Source: Enterobacter hormaechei subsp. xiangfangensis (GTDB taxonomy: Bacteria; Pseudomonadota; Gammaproteobacteria; Enterobacterales; Enterobacteriaceae). From it: a stretch of 64,000 nt of DNA. Where the stretch lies: positions 1,550,001 to 1,614,000 of the forward strand of contig NZ_CP017183.1 of assembly GCF_001729785.1 (NCBI RefSeq). The letters are read 5' to 3'. The notes below the pieces were generated by a model that worked only from the letters and a program-made list of their open reading frames with translations, made no database searches and had not been told where the DNA came from. Position numbers and translations under genes: made by a program. Each line of letters begins with the position of its first letter. The first letter of the stretch is position 1. Positions 50,557 through 63,120 of the stretch are shown here, in pieces.

Positions 50557-51879
50557 ATGAGTGAATTTTCCCAGACAGTCCCCGAACTGGTTGCCTGGGC
50601 CAGGAAAAACGATTTCTCCATCTCGCTGCCGGTAGACAGACTCTCATTCCTGCTGGCGGTTGCGACGCTAAACGGCGAACGCCTGGATGGCGAAATGAGT
50701 GAAGGCGAACTGGTGGATGCGTTCCGCCACGTCAGTGATGCGTTTGAGCAAACCAGCGAAACCATTAGCGTGCGTGCCAACAACGCAATCAATGATATGG
50801 TGCGTCAACGTCTGCTGAACCGCTTTACCAGCGAGCAGGCGGAAGGAAACGCCATCTATCGTCTTACGCCACTGGGCATTGGCATTACCGACTATTACAT
50901 CCGCCAGCGCGAATTTTCCACGCTGCGTCTCTCCATGCAGCTCTCTATTGTTGCAGGTGAGCTGAAGCGTGCCGCCGACGCGGCTGATGAAAACGGTGAC
51001 GAATTCCACTGGCATCGCAACGTTTACGCGCCGCTGAAATACTCGGTCGCCGAGATTTTCGACAGTATCGATCTGACTCAACGTCTGATGGACGAACAGC
51101 AGCAGCAGATGAAAGACGATATCGCTCAACTGCTTAATAAAGACTGGCGTGCGGCTATCTCCAGCTGTGAACTCTTGCTGTCAGAAACGTCCGGTACGCT
51201 GCGTGAGTTGCAGGATACGCTGGAGGCGGCGGGGGATAAGCTACAGGCCAATCTGCTGCGCATCCAGGACGCGACAATGGCGCACGACGATCTGCATTTT
51301 ATCGACCGTCTGGTGTTTGATTTGCAGAGCAAGCTTGACCGCATTATCAGCTGGGGCCAGCAGTCAATCGACCTGTGGATCGGTTACGACCGCCACGTGC
51401 ATAAATTTATCCGTACCGCCATCGATATGGATAAGAATCGCGTCTTTGCTCAACGTCTGCGCCAGTCGGTACAGACCTATTTCGATGCGCCGTGGGCGCT
51501 GACCCACGCCAACGCTGATCGTCTGCTGGATATGCGCGACGAAGAGATGGCGCTGCGCGATGAAGAGGTCACCGGTGAACTGCCGCCGGATCTGGAATAC
51601 GAAGAATTTAACGAAATTCGCGAGCAGCTTGCGGCGATGATCGAAGAACAGCTCGCTGTCTACAAAACCAGACAAGCACCGCTGGATCTTGGCCTCGTGG
51701 TACGCGACTATCTGGCGCAGTATCCGCGCGCGCGCCACTTCGATGTTGCCCGCATTGTTGTAGACCAGGCGGTGCGCCTGGGCATCGCACAAGCCGATTT
51801 CACCGGACTGCCGCCGAAGTGGCAGCCGATTAACGATTACGGAGCCAAGGTACAGGCGCATGTCATTGACAAATATTGA
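50557..51879 (+). CDS. mukF: Chromosome partition protein MukF
   Basis: Kleisin of the MukBEF condensin; bridges MukB heads and recruits MukE. 440 residues as in E. coli. The N-terminal winged-helix dimerisation domain is within 1-120, a helical linker follows (coiled-coil tendency 200-310), and the C-terminal winged helix ends with QAHVIDKY. The 3' end overlaps the mukE start by 20 bases. Confidence 0.98.
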   Translation: MSEFSQTVPELVAWARKNDFSISLPVDRLSFLLAVATLNGERLDGEMSEGELVDAFRHVSDAFEQTSETISVRANNAINDMVRQRLLNRFTSEQAEGNAIYRLTPLGIGITDYYIRQREFSTLRLSMQLSIVAGELKRAADAADENGDEFHWHRNVYAPLKYSVAEIFDSIDLTQRLMDEQQQQMKDDIAQLLNKDWRAAISSCELLLSETSGTLRELQDTLEAAGDKLQANLLRIQDATMAHDDLHFIDRLVFDLQSKLDRIISWGQQSIDLWIGYDRHVHKFIRTAIDMDKNRVFAQRLRQSVQTYFDAPWALTHANADRLLDMRDEEMALRDEEVTGELPPDLEYEEFNEIREQLAAMIEEQLAVYKTRQAPLDLGLVVRDYLAQYPRARHFDVARIVVDQAVRLGIAQADFTGLPPKWQPINDYGAKVQAHVIDKY

Positions 51880-52564
51880 ACAAGTGATGCCAGTTAAGCT
51901 GGCACAGGCGCTGGCGAATCCGTTGTTTCCGGCGCTGGACAGCCAGCTGCGTGCCGGTCGTCACATTGGCCTTGACGAGCTGGATAATCACGCCTTTTTG
52001 ATGGACTTTCAGGAGTACCTGGAAGAGTTTTACGCTCGCTATAACGTTGAGCTGATCCGCGCGCCGGAAGGGTTTTTCTACCTGCGTCCGCGCTCTACCA
52101 CGCTTATTCCGCGCTCGGTGCTTTCCGAACTGGATATGATGGTCGGCAAAATTCTCTGCTACCTCTATCTCAGCCCGGAACGTCTGGCGAATGAAGGGAT
52201 CTTCACCCAGCAGGAGCTTTACGATGAGCTGCTGTCGCTGGCGGATGAAAGCAAGCTGCTCAAGCTGGTGAATAACCGCTCAACGGGGTCCGATCTGGAC
52301 CGTCAGAAATTACAGGAAAAAGTTCGCTCATCCCTTAACCGTCTACGCCGTCTGGGAATGGTCTGGTTCATGGGTCACGACAGCAGCAAGTTCCGCATCA
52401 CCGAATCGGTCTTCCGTTTTGGCGCCGACGTGCGTGCGGGTGATGATGCGCGTGAAGCGCAGCTGCGCATGATACGTGACGGTGAAGCGATGCCGGTGGA
52501 AAACCATTTGCAGCTCAATGACGAGCACGAAGAGAATCAGCCGGATAGCGGGGAGGAAGAGTAA
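51860..52564 (+). CDS. mukE: Chromosome partition protein MukE
   Basis: KITE-family subunit, two winged helices, binding MukF and helping DNA contact. 234 residues as in E. coli, starting [20 protein letters not shown], with the conserved [22 protein letters not shown] segment (around 92-112) and an acidic tail rich in Glu. It overlaps mukF by 20 bases and mukB by one (TAATG), so all three are tightly coupled. Confidence 0.98.
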   Translation: MSLTNIEQVMPVKLAQALANPLFPALDSQLRAGRHIGLDELDNHAFLMDFQEYLEEFYARYNVELIRAPEGFFYLRPRSTTLIPRSVLSELDMMVGKILCYLYLSPERLANEGIFTQQELYDELLSLADESKLLKLVNNRSTGSDLDRQKLQEKVRSSLNRLRRLGMVWFMGHDSSKFRITESVFRFGADVRAGDDAREAQLRMIRDGEAMPVENHLQLNDEHEENQPDSGEEE

Positions 52565-55500
52565 TGATTGAACGCGGTAAATTTCGCTCACTGACGCTGA
52601 TTAACTGGAACGGCTTCTTTGCCCGAACCTTCGATCTGGATGAGCTGGTGACAACGCTCTCCGGCGGTAACGGGGCGGGTAAATCCACCACCATGGCGGC
52701 CTTCGTGACGGCGCTGATACCTGACCTGACCCTGCTGCACTTCCGTAACACCACTGAAGCGGGCGCCACGAGCGGCTCTCGTGATAAAGGTCTGCACGGT
52801 AAGCTGAAAGCGGGCGTTTGTTATTCAGTGCTGGACGTGATCAACTCCCGCCATCAGCGCGTGGTTGTTGGCGTGCGTCTGCAACAGGTTGCCGGCCGCG
52901 ACCGTAAAGTAGATATCAAACCGTTTGCGATCCAGGGGCTGCCTACCTCCGTACAGCCAACCGCGCTGCTGACGGAAACCCTGAATGAACGTCAGGCACG
53001 CGTCCTGACGCTCCAGGAGCTGAAAGACAAGCTGGAAGCCATCGAAGGCGTACAGTTTAAGCAGTTTAATTCCATTACCGACTACCACTCTCTGATGTTC
53101 GATCTCGGCGTGGTAGCCCGTCGTCTGCGCAGCGCGTCAGATCGTAGTAAATACTACCGTCTGATTGAAGCCTCCCTGTACGGCGGTATCTCCAGCGCCA
53201 TTACCCGCTCCCTGCGCGACTACCTTTTGCCGGAAAACAGCGGCGTGCGTAAGGCCTTCCAGGATATGGAAGCCGCGCTGCGTGAAAACCGCATGACGCT
53301 GGAAGCGATTCGCGTTACGCAGTCTGACCGGGACCTGTTTAAGCACCTGATCAGCGAAGCCACCAACTACGTGGCGGCGGACTATATGCGCCACGCCAAC
53401 GAGCGCCGTATTCATCTCGATCAGGCGCTGGAGTATCGCCGCGAGCTGTTTACCTCCCGCAAACAGCTGGTGGCCGAGCAGTATAAGCATGTCGAAATGG
53501 CGCGCGAACTGGGCGAGCACAATGGTGCGGAAGGGGATCTGGAAGCCGATTACCAGGCGGCCAGCGATCATCTGAATCTGGTGCAGACCGCGCTGCGTCA
53601 GCAGGAAAAAATCGAGCGCTACGAAGCCGATCTTGATGAGCTGCAAATTCGTCTTGAAGAGCAAAATGAAGTGGTGGCCGAAGCTGCCGAATTGCAGGAA
53701 GAGAACGAAGCCCGCGCGGAAGCCGCCGAGCTGGAAGTGGATGAGCTGAAAAGCCAGCTCGCTGACTACCAACAGGCGCTGGACGTGCAGCAGACGCGTG
53801 CGATTCAGTACAACCAGGCGTTGCAGGCGTTGCAGCGTGCCAAAGAGCTGTGCCATCTGCCGGACCTGACCCCGGAAAGCGCTGACGAATGGCTGGATAC
53901 CTTCCAGGCCAAAGAGCAGGAAGCCACTGAGAAACTGCTTTCTCTCGATCAGAAAATGAGCGTGGCGCAAACGGCGCATAGCCAGTTTGAGCAGGCGTAC
54001 CAGCTGGTGGTGGCGATTAACGGTCCGCTGGCGCGTAACGAAGCGTGGGACGTTGCCCGTGAGCTGCTGCGCGACGGCGTCAATCAACGCCATCTGGCCG
54101 AACAGGTGCAGCCGCTGCGCATGCGCCTGAACGAGCTGGAACAGCGTCTGCGTGAACAGCAGGAAGCCGAGCGTCTGCTGGCGGAATTCTGCAAGCGTCA
54201 GGGTAAAAATTACGATTTCGACGAGCTTGAGGCCCTGCATCAGGAACTGGAAGCGCGTATTGCGGCCCTGTCCGATACCGTATCGAATGCCAGCGAACAG
54301 CGCATGACGTTGCGTCAGGAGCTGGAACAGCTTCAGTCCCGTTCGAAGACGCTCTTACAGCGTGCGCCGATCTGGCTGGCTGCACAAAGCAGCCTGAACC
54401 AGCTCAGCGAACAGTGTGGCCAGGAGTTTGCCTCCAGCCAGGACGTCACCGAATACATGCAACAGCTGCTGGAGCGTGAGCGTGAAGCGATTGTTGAGCG
54501 TGACGAAGTGGGCACGCGCAAGCGTGACGTCGATGAAGAAATCGAGCGTTTAAGCCAGCCTGGCGGCTCAGAAGATCCGCGTCTGAATGCCTTAGCCGAG
54601 CGTTTCGGCGGCGTGCTGTTGTCTGAAATTTACGACGATGTTGGTCTGGACGATGCGCCGTACTTCTCCGCGCTGTACGGTCCATCCCGTAACGCGATTG
54701 TGGTGCCGGATCTGTCGCTGATTTCTGACCAGCTTGCAGGGCTGGAAGACTGCCCGGAAGATCTCTACCTCATCGAAGGAGATCCGCAGTCGTTTGATGA
54801 CAGCGTATTCAGCGTTGACGAGCTGGAAAAAGCGGTGGTGGTGAAAATCGCCGATCGCCAGTGGCGCTATTCGCGCTTCCCGGAACTGCCGCTGTTTGGC
54901 CGCGCCGCGCGTGAAAGCCGCATTGAAAGCCTGCATGCCGAGCGCGAAACGCTTTCTGAACGTTTTGCGACCCTGTCGTTTGATGTACAAAAAACGCAGC
55001 GTCTGCATCAGGCGTTCAGCCGCTTTATCGGCAGCCATCTGGGCGTGGCCTTTGAGCCCGATCCGGAAGCCGAAATTCGCAAGCTCAACACCCGCCGCGG
55101 TGAGCTGGAGCGTGCGCTGGCTAGCCATGAAAATGACAACCAGCAGAGCCGCGTCCAGTTCGAGCAGGCGAAAGAGGGCGTTGCGGCGCTTAACCGCATT
55201 CTGCCGCGCCTGAACCTGCTGGCGGACGATACGCTCGCCGACCGCGTGGATGAAATTCAGGAACGACTGGACGAGGCGCAGGAAGCCGCGCGCTTTGTGC
55301 AGCAGCACGGCAATCAGCTGGCGAAGCTGGAGCCGATGGTTTCCGTTCTCCAGAGCGACCCGGAACAGTTTGAACAGTTAAAAGAGGATTACGCCTGGTC
55401 ACAGCAGGTGCAGCGCGAAGCGCGTCAGCAGGCGTTTGCCCTGACGGAAGTGGTGCAACGTCGCGCGCACTTCGGCTACTCCGATTCAGCAGAAATGCTG

Positions 55501-57012
55501 AGCGGGAACAGCGATCTTAATGAAAAGCTGCGCCAGCGCCTTGAGCAGGCGGAAGCGGAACGTACGCGCGCGCGCGAAGCGATGCGTACTCACGCCGCAC
55601 AGCTGAGCCAGTACAGTCAGGTGATGGCGTCGTTGAAAAGCTCCTTCGACACCAAGAAAGAGCTGTTAAACGACCTGCATAAAGAGTTGCAGGACATTGG
55701 CGTGCGCGCCGACAGCGGTGCAGAAGAGCGGGCACGTATTCGCCGCGATGAGCTGCATGCTCAGCTCAGCAACAACCGTGCGCGTCGTAATCAGCTGGAA
55801 AAAGCGCTGACCTTCTGTGAAGCGGAGATGGACAACCTGACGCGTCGCCTGCGCAAGCTGGAACGTGACTATCACGAGATGCGCGAGCAGGTTGTGACCG
55901 CGAAGGCGGGCTGGTGCGCGGTGATGCGCATGGTGAAAGACAACAACGTGGAGCGTCGTCTGCACCGCCGCGAGCTGGCGTATCTGTCGGCCGATGAACT
56001 GCGTTCTATGTCGGATAAGGCGCTGGGCGCGCTGCGTCTGGCGGTGGCGGATAACGAACACCTGCGCGACGTGCTGCGCATGTCCGAAGATCCGAAGCGT
56101 CCTGAGCGCAAAATCCAGTTCTTCGTGGCGGTGTATCAGCACTTGCGCGAGCGTATCCGTCAGGACATCATCCGTACCGACGATCCGGTTGAAGCGATCG
56201 AACAGATGGAGATCGAGCTGGGCCGTCTGACGGAAGAGCTGACCTCCCGCGAGCAAAAGCTGGCAATCAGCTCCCGCAGCGTGGCGAATATTATTCGTAA
56301 AACCATTCAGCGCGAGCAGAACCGTATCCGTCAGCTGAACCAGGGCCTGCAAAGCGTGTCGTTTGGCCAGGTCAACAGCGTGAGGCTGAACGTGAACGTG
56401 CGTGAGGCGCACTCCACGCTGCTGGACGTGTTGTCTGAACAGCATGAGCAGCACCAGGATCTGTTCAACAGTAACCGCCTGACCTTCTCCGAAGCGCTGG
56501 CGAAGCTGTATCAGCGTCTGAATCCGCAGATTGACATGGGCCAGCGTACGCCGCAAACCATCGGCGAGGAGCTGCTGGACTACCGCAACTATCTGGAAAT
56601 GGAAGTTGAGGTTAACCGTGGCTCAGACGGCTGGCTGCGCGCGGAATCCGGTGCGCTCTCTACCGGTGAAGCCATCGGTACCGGTATGTCGATTCTGGTG
56701 ATGGTGGTGCAGAGCTGGGAAGATGAAGCGCGTCGTCTGCGCGGCAAAGACATCTCTCCATGTCGTCTGCTGTTCCTCGATGAAGCCGCGCGTCTCGACG
56801 CCCGCTCCATCGCCACGCTGTTTGAGCTTTGCGAGCGACTCGATATGCAGCTCATCATCGCGGCGCCGGAAAACATCAGTCCGGAAAAAGGGACAACCTA
56901 TAAGCTGGTGCGTAAGGTGTTCCAGAACAGTGAACACGTGCACGTCGTGGGCCTGCGTGGTTTCGCCCCGCAGCCACCGGAGTCATTACCGGGCACGGCT
57001 GACGCCTCTTAA
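52564..57012 (+). CDS. mukB: Chromosome partition protein MukB
   Basis: SMC-like condensin ATPase that compacts and segregates the chromosome. 1482 residues against 1486. Head domain with Walker A GGNGAGKS at 34-41, then two long coiled-coil arms separated by the globular hinge around 640-790, and the C-terminal head half with ABC signature [11 protein letters not shown] near 1365 and Walker [12 protein letters not shown] near 1400. Strong Glu/Gln/Leu/Arg-rich heptad composition runs across the arms. Ends 17 bases before a terminator. Confidence 0.99.
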   Translation: MIERGKFRSLTLINWNGFFARTFDLDELVTTLSGGNGAGKSTTMAAFVTALIPDLTLLHFRNTTEAGATSGSRDKGLHGKLKAGVCYSVLDVINSRHQRVVVGVRLQQVAGRDRKVDIKPFAIQGLPTSVQPTALLTETLNERQARVLTLQELKDKLEAIEGVQFKQFNSITDYHSLMFDLGVVARRLRSASDRSKYYRLIEASLYGGISSAITRSLRDYLLPENSGVRKAFQDMEAALRENRMTLEAIRVTQSDRDLFKHLISEATNYVAADYMRHANERRIHLDQALEYRRELFTSRKQLVAEQYKHVEMARELGEHNGAEGDLEADYQAASDHLNLVQTALRQQEKIERYEADLDELQIRLEEQNEVVAEAAELQEENEARAEAAELEVDELKSQLADYQQALDVQQTRAIQYNQALQALQRAKELCHLPDLTPESADEWLDTFQAKEQEATEKLLSLDQKMSVAQTAHSQFEQAYQLVVAINGPLARNEAWDVARELLRDGVNQRHLAEQVQPLRMRLNELEQRLREQQEAERLLAEFCKRQGKNYDFDELEALHQELEARIAALSDTVSNASEQRMTLRQELEQLQSRSKTLLQRAPIWLAAQSSLNQLSEQCGQEFASSQDVTEYMQQLLEREREAIVERDEVGTRKRDVDEEIERLSQPGGSEDPRLNALAERFGGVLLSEIYDDVGLDDAPYFSALYGPSRNAIVVPDLSLISDQLAGLEDCPEDLYLIEGDPQSFDDSVFSVDELEKAVVVKIADRQWRYSRFPELPLFGRAARESRIESLHAERETLSERFATLSFDVQKTQRLHQAFSRFIGSHLGVAFEPDPEAEIRKLNTRRGELERALASHENDNQQSRVQFEQAKEGVAALNRILPRLNLLADDTLADRVDEIQERLDEAQEAARFVQQHGNQLAKLEPMVSVLQSDPEQFEQLKEDYAWSQQVQREARQQAFALTEVVQRRAHFGYSDSAEMLSGNSDLNEKLRQRLEQAEAERTRAREAMRTHAAQLSQYSQVMASLKSSFDTKKELLNDLHKELQDIGVRADSGAEERARIRRDELHAQLSNNRARRNQLEKALTFCEAEMDNLTRRLRKLERDYHEMREQVVTAKAGWCAVMRMVKDNNVERRLHRRELAYLSADELRSMSDKALGALRLAVADNEHLRDVLRMSEDPKRPERKIQFFVAVYQHLRERIRQDIIRTDDPVEAIEQMEIELGRLTEELTSREQKLAISSRSVANIIRKTIQREQNRIRQLNQGLQSVSFGQVNSVRLNVNVREAHSTLLDVLSEQHEQHQDLFNSNRLTFSEALAKLYQRLNPQIDMGQRTPQTIGEELLDYRNYLEMEVEVNRGSDGWLRAESGALSTGEAIGTGMSILVMVVQSWEDEARRLRGKDISPCRLLFLDEAARLDARSIATLFELCERLDMQLIIAAPENISPEKGTTYKLVRKVFQNSEHVHVVGLRGFAPQPPESLPGTADAS

Positions 57013-57029
57013 CCTGGGGTGCGACAAAT

Positions 57030-57055
57030 AGCGGCGCTCATGCGCCGCTTTTTTT
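57030..57055 (+). terminator. Terminator of the cmoM-mukFEB operon
   Basis: Perfect 8-bp stem (57030-57037 with 57042-57049), TCAT loop, T-run to 57055. Confidence 0.88.
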
Positions 57056-57191
57056 ATTCACTTAACTTGTGTTCAGGGCTGCGTTATCTTTAAACTTCTT
57101 TACATAAGGCAAGGCAGCAGCGTGTATGCCTTTCTATACTGAAGGAAAGCTCCAGAATACTGGGCATGTCGTGAAAAACAGGGGGCAAGGG

Positions 57192-59015
57192 ATGTTGCTT
57201 AAGAAGAATCGTGGTCGTCAGCTGTCTGCGCTGAGTTTGTGCCTGACAGTGATGTTTGCTCCACTGTTTACCGCTCAGGCCGATGAGCCTGAAATTGTAC
57301 CGACTGACAGCTCCGCGACGATGGGCGCGCAGCCGACGTCGCTGTCACAACCGCTGGATCAGTCTCCGGCGACGGCCATCATGGCCGGCATTAAACCACT
57401 GCCGGAAGGCATCGATACTGGATCATTACGTCAGCAGCTTATGACCGGGCTGCCCTCGGGCTATACTCCCGCTTATATTAACCAGCTCACGCTGCTTTAC
57501 GCTGCGCGCGATATGAAACCGATGTGGGAAAATCGCGAGGCGGTACGTGCCTTCCAGCAGCAGCTGGCTGAAGTGGCGATTGCAGGTTTTCAGCCGCAGT
57601 TCACGACCTGGGTTGAACTCCTGACCGATCCTGCCGTGACCGGACAAGCGCGTGACGTGGTGCTGTCTGATGCCATGATGGGCTACTTACAATTTGTTGC
57701 GGGGATTTCGGTGAACGGCAACCGCTGGTTATACAGCAGTAAGCCGTACAAGCTGGCGACGCCTGCGCTGTCCGTCATTAACCAGTGGCAGCTGTCGCTG
57801 GATAACGGCGAACTGCCGCGCTTTATCGCAAGCCTTGCGCCTGCCCATCCGCAGTATGCCACGATGCATCAGTCGCTTCTTGAGCTGGTTGCGGATTCCC
57901 GCCCGTGGCCTCAGCTGCGCGGCACCACAACGCTGCGTCCGGGGCAGTGGAGTAGCGATGTGCCTGCGATCCGCGAAATTATGAAACGCTCCGGCATTCT
58001 CGACAGCGGCCCTAAAATTGCGCTGCCCGGTGACGAGACGCAAAATGCGGTCGTCAGCCCGTCGGCGCCGGTAAAAGAGAAAACCGCCGTTGCGTTGAGC
58101 AATAAGCCCGCCGCTTACGATCGCGAGCTGGTCGCCGCAGTGAAGCAGTTCCAGGCCGCGCAGGGGCTGGGCGCTGACGGCGTGATTGGTCCATCTACTC
58201 GCGACTGGCTGAACGTCTCTCCGGCCCAGCGGGCTGGAGTGCTGGCGTTGAATATCCAGCGCTTGCGCTTGCTGCCGGGCACGTTATCCACCGGCATTAT
58301 GGTCAACATTCCGGCGTACTCCCTGGTCTACTATCAGGACGGTAGTGAAGTGCTGGCGTCCCGCGTGATTGTCGGCCGACCTGACCGTAAAACGCCAATG
58401 ATGAGCAGCGCGCTGAATAACGTGGTGGTTAACCCGCCGTGGAACGTGCCGCCGACGCTGGCGCGCAAAGATATTCTGCCTAAGGTCTGGAATGACCCGG
58501 GTTATCTGGAGCGACATAACTATACGGTGATGCGTGGCTGGAACAGCAAAGAAGCGATTGACCCCTGGATGGTGGACTGGTCAACGATTACGCCTTCGAA
58601 CCTGCCGTTCCGTTTCCAGCAGGCACCGGGCGCACATAACTCGCTGGGACGTTACAAATTCAATATGCCAAGTTCGGACGCAATCTATCTGCATGATACC
58701 CCGAACCATAATTTGTTCCAGAAAGACGCACGCGCGCTCAGCTCGGGCTGTGTCCGCGTGAACAAGGCCTCTGAGCTGGCAAATATGCTGTTGCAGGATG
58801 CAGGCTGGAACGATACGCGGATATCAGATGCGCTGAAGCAGGGAGATACGCGTTACGTCAATATCCGCCACAATATTCCGGTCAATCTTTACTATCTGAC
58901 GGCGTTTGTAGGGGCAGACGGACGTACCCAGTATCGTACAGATATTTACAATTATGATCTGACAGCGCGATCCGGCGCACAAATTTTGCCAAAAGCGGAA
59001 CAATTAATCAGGTAA
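57192..59015 (+). CDS. ldtD: L,D-transpeptidase LdtD (YcbB)
   Basis: Peptidoglycan enzyme that makes 3-3 cross-links; gives beta-lactam tolerance when induced and aids cell repair of outer-membrane defects. The ATG at 57192 ([10 protein letters not shown]) matches the E. coli start, giving 607 residues; the frame opens 66 bases earlier. Signal peptide to about residue 32 (ending AQA). Peptidoglycan-binding domain near 310-345 ([20 protein letters not shown]), then the YkuD catalytic domain with its nucleophile Cys520 in SSGCVRVN and an upstream His. Shorter than E. coli (615) in the linker around 280-300. Confidence 0.95.
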   Translation: MLLKKNRGRQLSALSLCLTVMFAPLFTAQADEPEIVPTDSSATMGAQPTSLSQPLDQSPATAIMAGIKPLPEGIDTGSLRQQLMTGLPSGYTPAYINQLTLLYAARDMKPMWENREAVRAFQQQLAEVAIAGFQPQFTTWVELLTDPAVTGQARDVVLSDAMMGYLQFVAGISVNGNRWLYSSKPYKLATPALSVINQWQLSLDNGELPRFIASLAPAHPQYATMHQSLLELVADSRPWPQLRGTTTLRPGQWSSDVPAIREIMKRSGILDSGPKIALPGDETQNAVVSPSAPVKEKTAVALSNKPAAYDRELVAAVKQFQAAQGLGADGVIGPSTRDWLNVSPAQRAGVLALNIQRLRLLPGTLSTGIMVNIPAYSLVYYQDGSEVLASRVIVGRPDRKTPMMSSALNNVVVNPPWNVPPTLARKDILPKVWNDPGYLERHNYTVMRGWNSKEAIDPWMVDWSTITPSNLPFRFQQAPGAHNSLGRYKFNMPSSDAIYLHDTPNHNLFQKDARALSSGCVRVNKASELANMLLQDAGWNDTRISDALKQGDTRYVNIRHNIPVNLYYLTAFVGADGRTQYRTDIYNYDLTARSGAQILPKAEQLIR

Positions 59016-59190
59016 ATGAAGTAGTTCGGTAAAAATGATTGTCGTAAGTTATGGTGAATATGAGGCGATCTGGCTGCAAGCCGCGTATTTACTGGGGTTG
59101 GGCGCCTTGACGTAACAGGTTTTGCCAGTTATGGTGCCCTTCGTGCGCTAAGCATATTGACAATTTCTTTTACCTGTAGACCTGATTATC

Positions 59191-59742
59191 ATGGACAAAT
59201 TTGACGCTAATCGCCGCAAATTGCTGGCGTTAGGTGGCGTTGCGCTGGGCGCAGCAGCCATCCTTCCGACGCCAGCATTTGCCACCCTCTCGACACCTCG
59301 TCCGCGTATTTTAACGCTCAACAATCTGCATACTGGTGAGACGCTTAAAGCGGAATTTTTCGATGGCAGAGGCTATATTCAGGATGAATTAGCAAGACTC
59401 AACCATTTTTTCCGTGATTTCCGCGCGAATAAAATCAAAGCCATCGACCCTGGATTATTCGATCAGCTTTACCGCTTGCAGGGACTGCTAGGGACCAAAA
59501 GGCCGGTGCAGCTCATCTCTGGCTATCGCTCTCTGGATACCAACAATGAACTGCGTGCTCACAGCCGTGGGGTAGCGAAAAAAAGCTATCACACCAAAGG
59601 GCAGGCGATGGATTTCCATATTGAGGGCGTTTCGTTAGCCAATATTCGCAAAGCGGCGTTATCTATGCGCGCAGGTGGTGTAGGATACTACCCACGTAGC
59701 AACTTTGTGCATATTGATACCGGGCCGGTTCGGCACTGGTAA
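59191..59742 (+). CDS. mepK: Peptidoglycan endopeptidase MepK (YcbK)
   Basis: Periplasmic M15-type zinc peptidase; in E. coli it cuts 3-3 cross-links. 183 residues, starting [19 protein letters not shown], a Tat-type signal (NRRKLLAL) with cleavage near PAFA. The zinc site is seen as [13 protein letters not shown] and the later NFVHIDTG, with the family core [10 protein letters not shown] before it. Next to ldtD, which makes the links it is thought to cut. A 175-base gap (59016-59190) holds its promoter region. Confidence 0.94.
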   Translation: MDKFDANRRKLLALGGVALGAAAILPTPAFATLSTPRPRILTLNNLHTGETLKAEFFDGRGYIQDELARLNHFFRDFRANKIKAIDPGLFDQLYRLQGLLGTKRPVQLISGYRSLDTNNELRAHSRGVAKKSYHTKGQAMDFHIEGVSLANIRKAALSMRAGGVGYYPRSNFVHIDTGPVRHW

Positions 59743-59762
59743 TAACGAAACACAGGAGCAGT

Positions 59763-60410
59763 ATGAACTATCGTATTATTCCGGTTACCGCGTTCTCACA
59801 GAACTGTTCATTGATCTGGTGTGAACAAACTAAACTGGCCGCGCTTGTTGATCCCGGTGGCGACGCTGAGACAATCAAGCAGGAAGTCGCTGCCAGCGGT
59901 GTAACGCTGATGCAGATTTTACTCACCCATGGCCATCTCGACCATGTGGGTGCAGCGGCTGAACTGGCTGAATACTACGGTGTGCCGATTATCGGCCCGG
60001 AAAAAGAAGATGAGTTCTGGCTACAGGGATTACCTGCTCAAAGCCGTATGTTTGGCCTGGAAGACTGTCAGCCACTGACACCGGACCGCTGGCTGAACGA
60101 AGACGATCGCGTTAACGTAGGGAATGTAACTTTACAGGTGTTGCATTGCCCCGGACATACGCCCGGCCATATTGTCTTCTTTGATGACGTGTCGCGTCTG
60201 CTGATTTCCGGTGACGTGATTTTCAAAGGGGGCGTAGGACGCAGTGATTTCCCACGCGGCGATCACGGTCAGCTGATTCAGTCGATTAAGCAGAAGTTAT
60301 TACCGTTAGGTGATGATGTGACGTTTATCCCTGGACACGGACCAATGTCAACGCTGGGGGATGAGCGGTTGCATAACCCGTTCCTTCAGGATGAAATGCC
60401 TGTCTGGTAA
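59763..60410 (+). CDS. gloC: Hydroxyacylglutathione hydrolase GloC (YcbL)
   Basis: Type II glyoxalase of the metallo-beta-lactamase fold that opens S-lactoylglutathione to lactate and glutathione. 215 residues as in E. coli. Metal-binding THGHLDH near 60-66, His in HCPGHTPGH near 132-139, Asp in SGDVIF near 153 and a final His in PGHGP near 194 are all present. Starts 20 bases after mepK, probably in the same transcript. A strong terminator follows. Confidence 0.96.
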   Translation: MNYRIIPVTAFSQNCSLIWCEQTKLAALVDPGGDAETIKQEVAASGVTLMQILLTHGHLDHVGAAAELAEYYGVPIIGPEKEDEFWLQGLPAQSRMFGLEDCQPLTPDRWLNEDDRVNVGNVTLQVLHCPGHTPGHIVFFDDVSRLLISGDVIFKGGVGRSDFPRGDHGQLIQSIKQKLLPLGDDVTFIPGHGPMSTLGDERLHNPFLQDEMPVW

Positions 60411-60422
60411 ACCCGGTAAAAT

Positions 60423-60453
60423 AAAAAAGCCTGCACGATGCAGGCTTTTTTTT
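60423..60453. terminator. Bidirectional terminator between gloC and aspC
   Basis: Perfect 13-bp stem (60423-60435 with 60439-60451), CGA loop, A-run left and T-run right; suits the convergent genes. Confidence 0.92.
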
Positions 60454-60464
60454 AGGGATGCAGG

Positions 60465-61655
60465 TTACAGCACCGCGACAATGGCTTCGCACAGCGGCGC
60501 CATGTTGTCAGGCGTCATACCTGCAACGTTCACGCGGCCAGATGCAACGGCATACACGCCAAACTCTTCACGCAGGCGCAGCACCTGCTCTTTGGTCAAG
60601 CCGCTGAAGGAGAACATGCCGTTCTGCTTGATGATGAAGCTGAAGTCACGGTCAGCGCCTTTCTCAGCCAGCGTGTTCACAAACAGCAGACGCATGCGCT
60701 GAATGCGCTGACGCATATCGTTCAGCTCTTGCTCCCAGATGGCGCGCAGCGCATCGTTGCTCAGGATCGTCGCGACCACAGACGCACCGTGTGCCGGTGG
60801 GTTGGAGTAGTTAGCGCGGATCACGGACTTCATCTGGCTGAATGCGCGATCGACGGTTGCTTCGTCAGCAGCCACCAGCGTACAGGCGCCGACACGCTCG
60901 TTATACAGACCAAAGTTCTTGGAATAGGAGCTTGCGACTATCAACTCCTGATGCACGGCGGCGAATGCACGCAGACCTTCTGCATCTTCTTCCAGACCAC
61001 GGGCAAAGCCCTGGTAAGCGAAGTCAAACAGCGGCAGCCAGCCTTTTTCAACGGACAGCTTAGCCAGCTGTTCCCACTGCTCAAGCGTAGGATCGATACC
61101 GGTTGGGTTATGGCAGCAGCCGTGGAACAGCACCACATCGCCCGCCTGGGCTTCGCTCAGGCTGGCCAGCAGGCCGTCGAAATCCAGCGCGTGGCTGGCT
61201 GCGTCGTAGTAGGCGTATTCACGCACTTCCAGACCCGCAGAATTAAACACGCTCTTATGGTTCGGCCAGCTTGGATTGCTTACCCACACACGCTTCACAG
61301 AAGTGTTTTTCGCCAGGAAATCTGCCGCCACGCGCAGTGCGCCGGTACCGCCTGGGGTCTGCGCCGTGCGGGCGCGTTTTTCGCTCACAATGGTGCTGCC
61401 TTTGCCGAACAGCAGCTCCTGGGTGCAGCGACCAAATTCAGGGATACCATCAATACCGAGGTAGTTTTTGGTGGTTTCGTTTTCCAGCAGATACTGCTCA
61501 GCTTTTTTGACGCTGGTCAGTACCGGAGTTTTGCCGGTTTCATCTTTATATACACCAATACCCAGGTTGATTTTTCCAGGGCGGTCGTCGGCGCGAAACA
61601 GATCGGCCAGGCCCAGAATTGGGTCGGCAGGAGCGGCAGTAATGTTCTCAAACAT
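60465..61655 (-). CDS. aspC: Aspartate aminotransferase
   Basis: PLP enzyme interconverting aspartate and oxaloacetate with glutamate/2-oxoglutarate; also acts on aromatic amino acids. 396 residues as in E. coli. PLP-binding Lys is in [15 protein letters not shown] near 246, the substrate-carboxylate Arg is in the C-terminal domain (SGRVNVAGM near 374), and [14 protein letters not shown] cofactor loop is present. Upstream region (61656-61786) must hold the promoter. Confidence 0.98.
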   Translation of the reverse strand: MFENITAAPADPILGLADLFRADDRPGKINLGIGVYKDETGKTPVLTSVKKAEQYLLENETTKNYLGIDGIPEFGRCTQELLFGKGSTIVSEKRARTAQTPGGTGALRVAADFLAKNTSVKRVWVSNPSWPNHKSVFNSAGLEVREYAYYDAASHALDFDGLLASLSEAQAGDVVLFHGCCHNPTGIDPTLEQWEQLAKLSVEKGWLPLFDFAYQGFARGLEEDAEGLRAFAAVHQELIVASSYSKNFGLYNERVGACTLVAADEATVDRAFSQMKSVIRANYSNPPAHGASVVATILSNDALRAIWEQELNDMRQRIQRMRLLFVNTLAEKGADRDFSFIIKQNGMFSFSGLTKEQVLRLREEFGVYAVASGRVNVAGMTPDNMAPLCEAIVAVL

Positions 61656-61786
61656 GACGAAGTTCCATTGTGATTACAGAAGTGAAATCCGCTATCAGGT
61701 TAACGGTAGATTTACAAAATGCCAACCGTTTGCGACGAAAAGCGTGCGGCTTTTCAAAAGTCGCTATTATTTTCTCTCAGGAATAA

Positions 61787-61812
61787 AAAAACAGGGCCGA
61801 AGCCCTGTTCAT
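61787..61812 (-). terminator. Terminator of ompF
   Basis: 8-bp stem (61790-61797 with 61802-61809), CGAA loop. On the minus strand it is followed by a run of seven T. Located just beyond the ompF stop. Confidence 0.9.
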
Positions 61813-61839
61813 TAAGCATATAACAACGAGGTGTGCTGA

Positions 61840-62898
61840 TTAGAACTGGTAAACCAGACCCAGAGCCACGATGTCGTCGTTGTTGATGCCCAGCTTGTTG
61901 TCGTCTTTCAGCTGGTTGATCTGATAGTCAACATAGGTAGACATGTTTTTGTTGAAGTAGTATGTCGCACCAACGTCGATGTAGTTGATGTAGTCTTCAT
62001 CACCGATACCTTCTACGTCTTTCGCTTTAGATTTGTAATAAGCGATGGATGGACGCAGACCGAAATCGAACTGGTACTGAGCGACGACAGAGAAGTCCTG
62101 AGACTTGTTAGCGAAACCACGGCTGCCCAGACGCGCTGCGTTACGCATTTCGCCATAAATAGCTGCCAGGTAGATGTTGTTCGCGTCATATTTCAGGCCG
62201 GTTGCCCACTGTTCAGCTTTGTCGCCTTTACCCCATTCCAGCGTCTGCTGGTTGTTGGTACGGTCAGCGGCGCCATAAGCACCCACAATGCCGAAGCCTT
62301 CGAAATCATAGCTCAGTGAGGTTGCCCAGCCGTCGCCGTTGGAACGTACTGCATCAGTACGCTCGTTTTTGCCCAGGTACTGAACACCAAAGTTCAGACC
62401 GTCAACCAGGCCGAAGAAGTTGCTGTTACGGTACGTCGCCAGGCCACCGGTACGGCCAGAGAAGAAGTTATCGCTCGCGCCGGTGTCGCCACCGAACTCA
62501 GGGAGCATATCGGTGATGCCGATTGCATCATAGACCAGACCGTAGTTACGACCGTAGTCGAAGGAGCCTGCGTCACCGAATTTCAGACCTGCGAATGCCA
62601 GACGGGTTTTGTTGCCGTTCTGTGCATCGCCACCTTCAGAGTTGTTACCCTGGAAGTTGTATTCCCACTGACCGTAGCCAGTCAGCTGATCGTTGATCTG
62701 AGTTTCGCCTTTGAAGCCCAGACGTGCGTAAGTGTTGTCGCCATCGTTGCTGTCATTATCGGAGAAGTAATGCAGGCCGACTGCTTTCCCGTAAAGATCT
62801 AATTTGTTGCCGTCTTTGTTATAGATTTCAGCAGCGTTTGCTGCACCGGTTACCAGCAGGGCAGGGACTACCACTGCCAGGATATTGCGCTTCATCAT
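61840..62898 (-). CDS. ompF: Outer-membrane porin OmpF
   Basis: Trimeric 16-strand general porin. 352 residues against 362 in E. coli, starting [18 protein letters not shown] with signal peptide cut after ANA (mature AEIYNKDG). Constriction loop L3 with [17 protein letters not shown], and the C-terminal VYQF ending in Phe needed for Bam assembly are intact. The ten-residue shortening lies in surface loops L1, L5 and L6, the usual variable ones. The promoter and leader are highly like E. coli ompF, supporting OmpF rather than OmpC. Confidence 0.95.
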   Translation of the reverse strand: MMKRNILAVVVPALLVTGAANAAEIYNKDGNKLDLYGKAVGLHYFSDNDSNDGDNTYARLGFKGETQINDQLTGYGQWEYNFQGNNSEGGDAQNGNKTRLAFAGLKFGDAGSFDYGRNYGLVYDAIGITDMLPEFGGDTGASDNFFSGRTGGLATYRNSNFFGLVDGLNFGVQYLGKNERTDAVRSNGDGWATSLSYDFEGFGIVGAYGAADRTNNQQTLEWGKGDKAEQWATGLKYDANNIYLAAIYGEMRNAARLGSRGFANKSQDFSVVAQYQFDFGLRPSIAYYKSKAKDVEGIGDEDYINYIDVGATYYFNKNMSTYVDYQINQLKDDNKLGINNDDIVALGLVYQF

Positions 62899-62964
62899 TA
62901 TTTATTACCCTCATTGGTTTTTTTATGACACTCGCCACTGCCGTCAATAAATTCTGTCAATAAA
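62899..62964 (-). promoter_or_regulatory. ompF translation-initiation leader (MicF target region)
   Basis: The leader next to the ompF ATG contains GAGGGTAATAAATA and an upstream TTATTGACGGCAGTGGC stretch that match the E. coli ompF leader, the target of MicF small RNA. Presence of MicF itself cannot be judged from this window. Confidence 0.65.
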
Positions 62965-63015
62965 TATTTCCGGAACTATTGATGAGAGTTAGGTGTCTTT
63001 ATGTGTCTGACAGGC

Positions 63016-63044
63016 ATCTTTCCATTCATAGAACCGTTTCGCTA
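63016..63044 (-). promoter_or_regulatory. ompF core promoter
   Basis: Minus strand TAGCGA (63039-63044), a 17-base spacer and AAAGAT (63016-63021), identical in -35, -10 and spacing to E. coli ompF. Confidence 0.8.
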
Positions 63045-63120
63045 CACTGAAAGTGCTACAATCTTCAAAATTCAGTTACCAAAAGAAAATATATGTAACT
63101 AAATATGTATTTTTGGGAAC
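63045..63120 (-). promoter_or_regulatory. OmpR-binding region of ompF
   Basis: Just upstream of the -35. Minus-strand blocks such as TAGTTACATATATTTTC and TTTTGGTAACTG resemble the E. coli OmpR boxes F1-F3. Exact box borders are not resolved. Confidence 0.6.

Noticed and set aside
53137..54240. 367-codon minus-strand frame inside mukB
   Set aside because: Leu/Gln/Arg-rich mirror of the coiled-coil arms; mukB fills the region.
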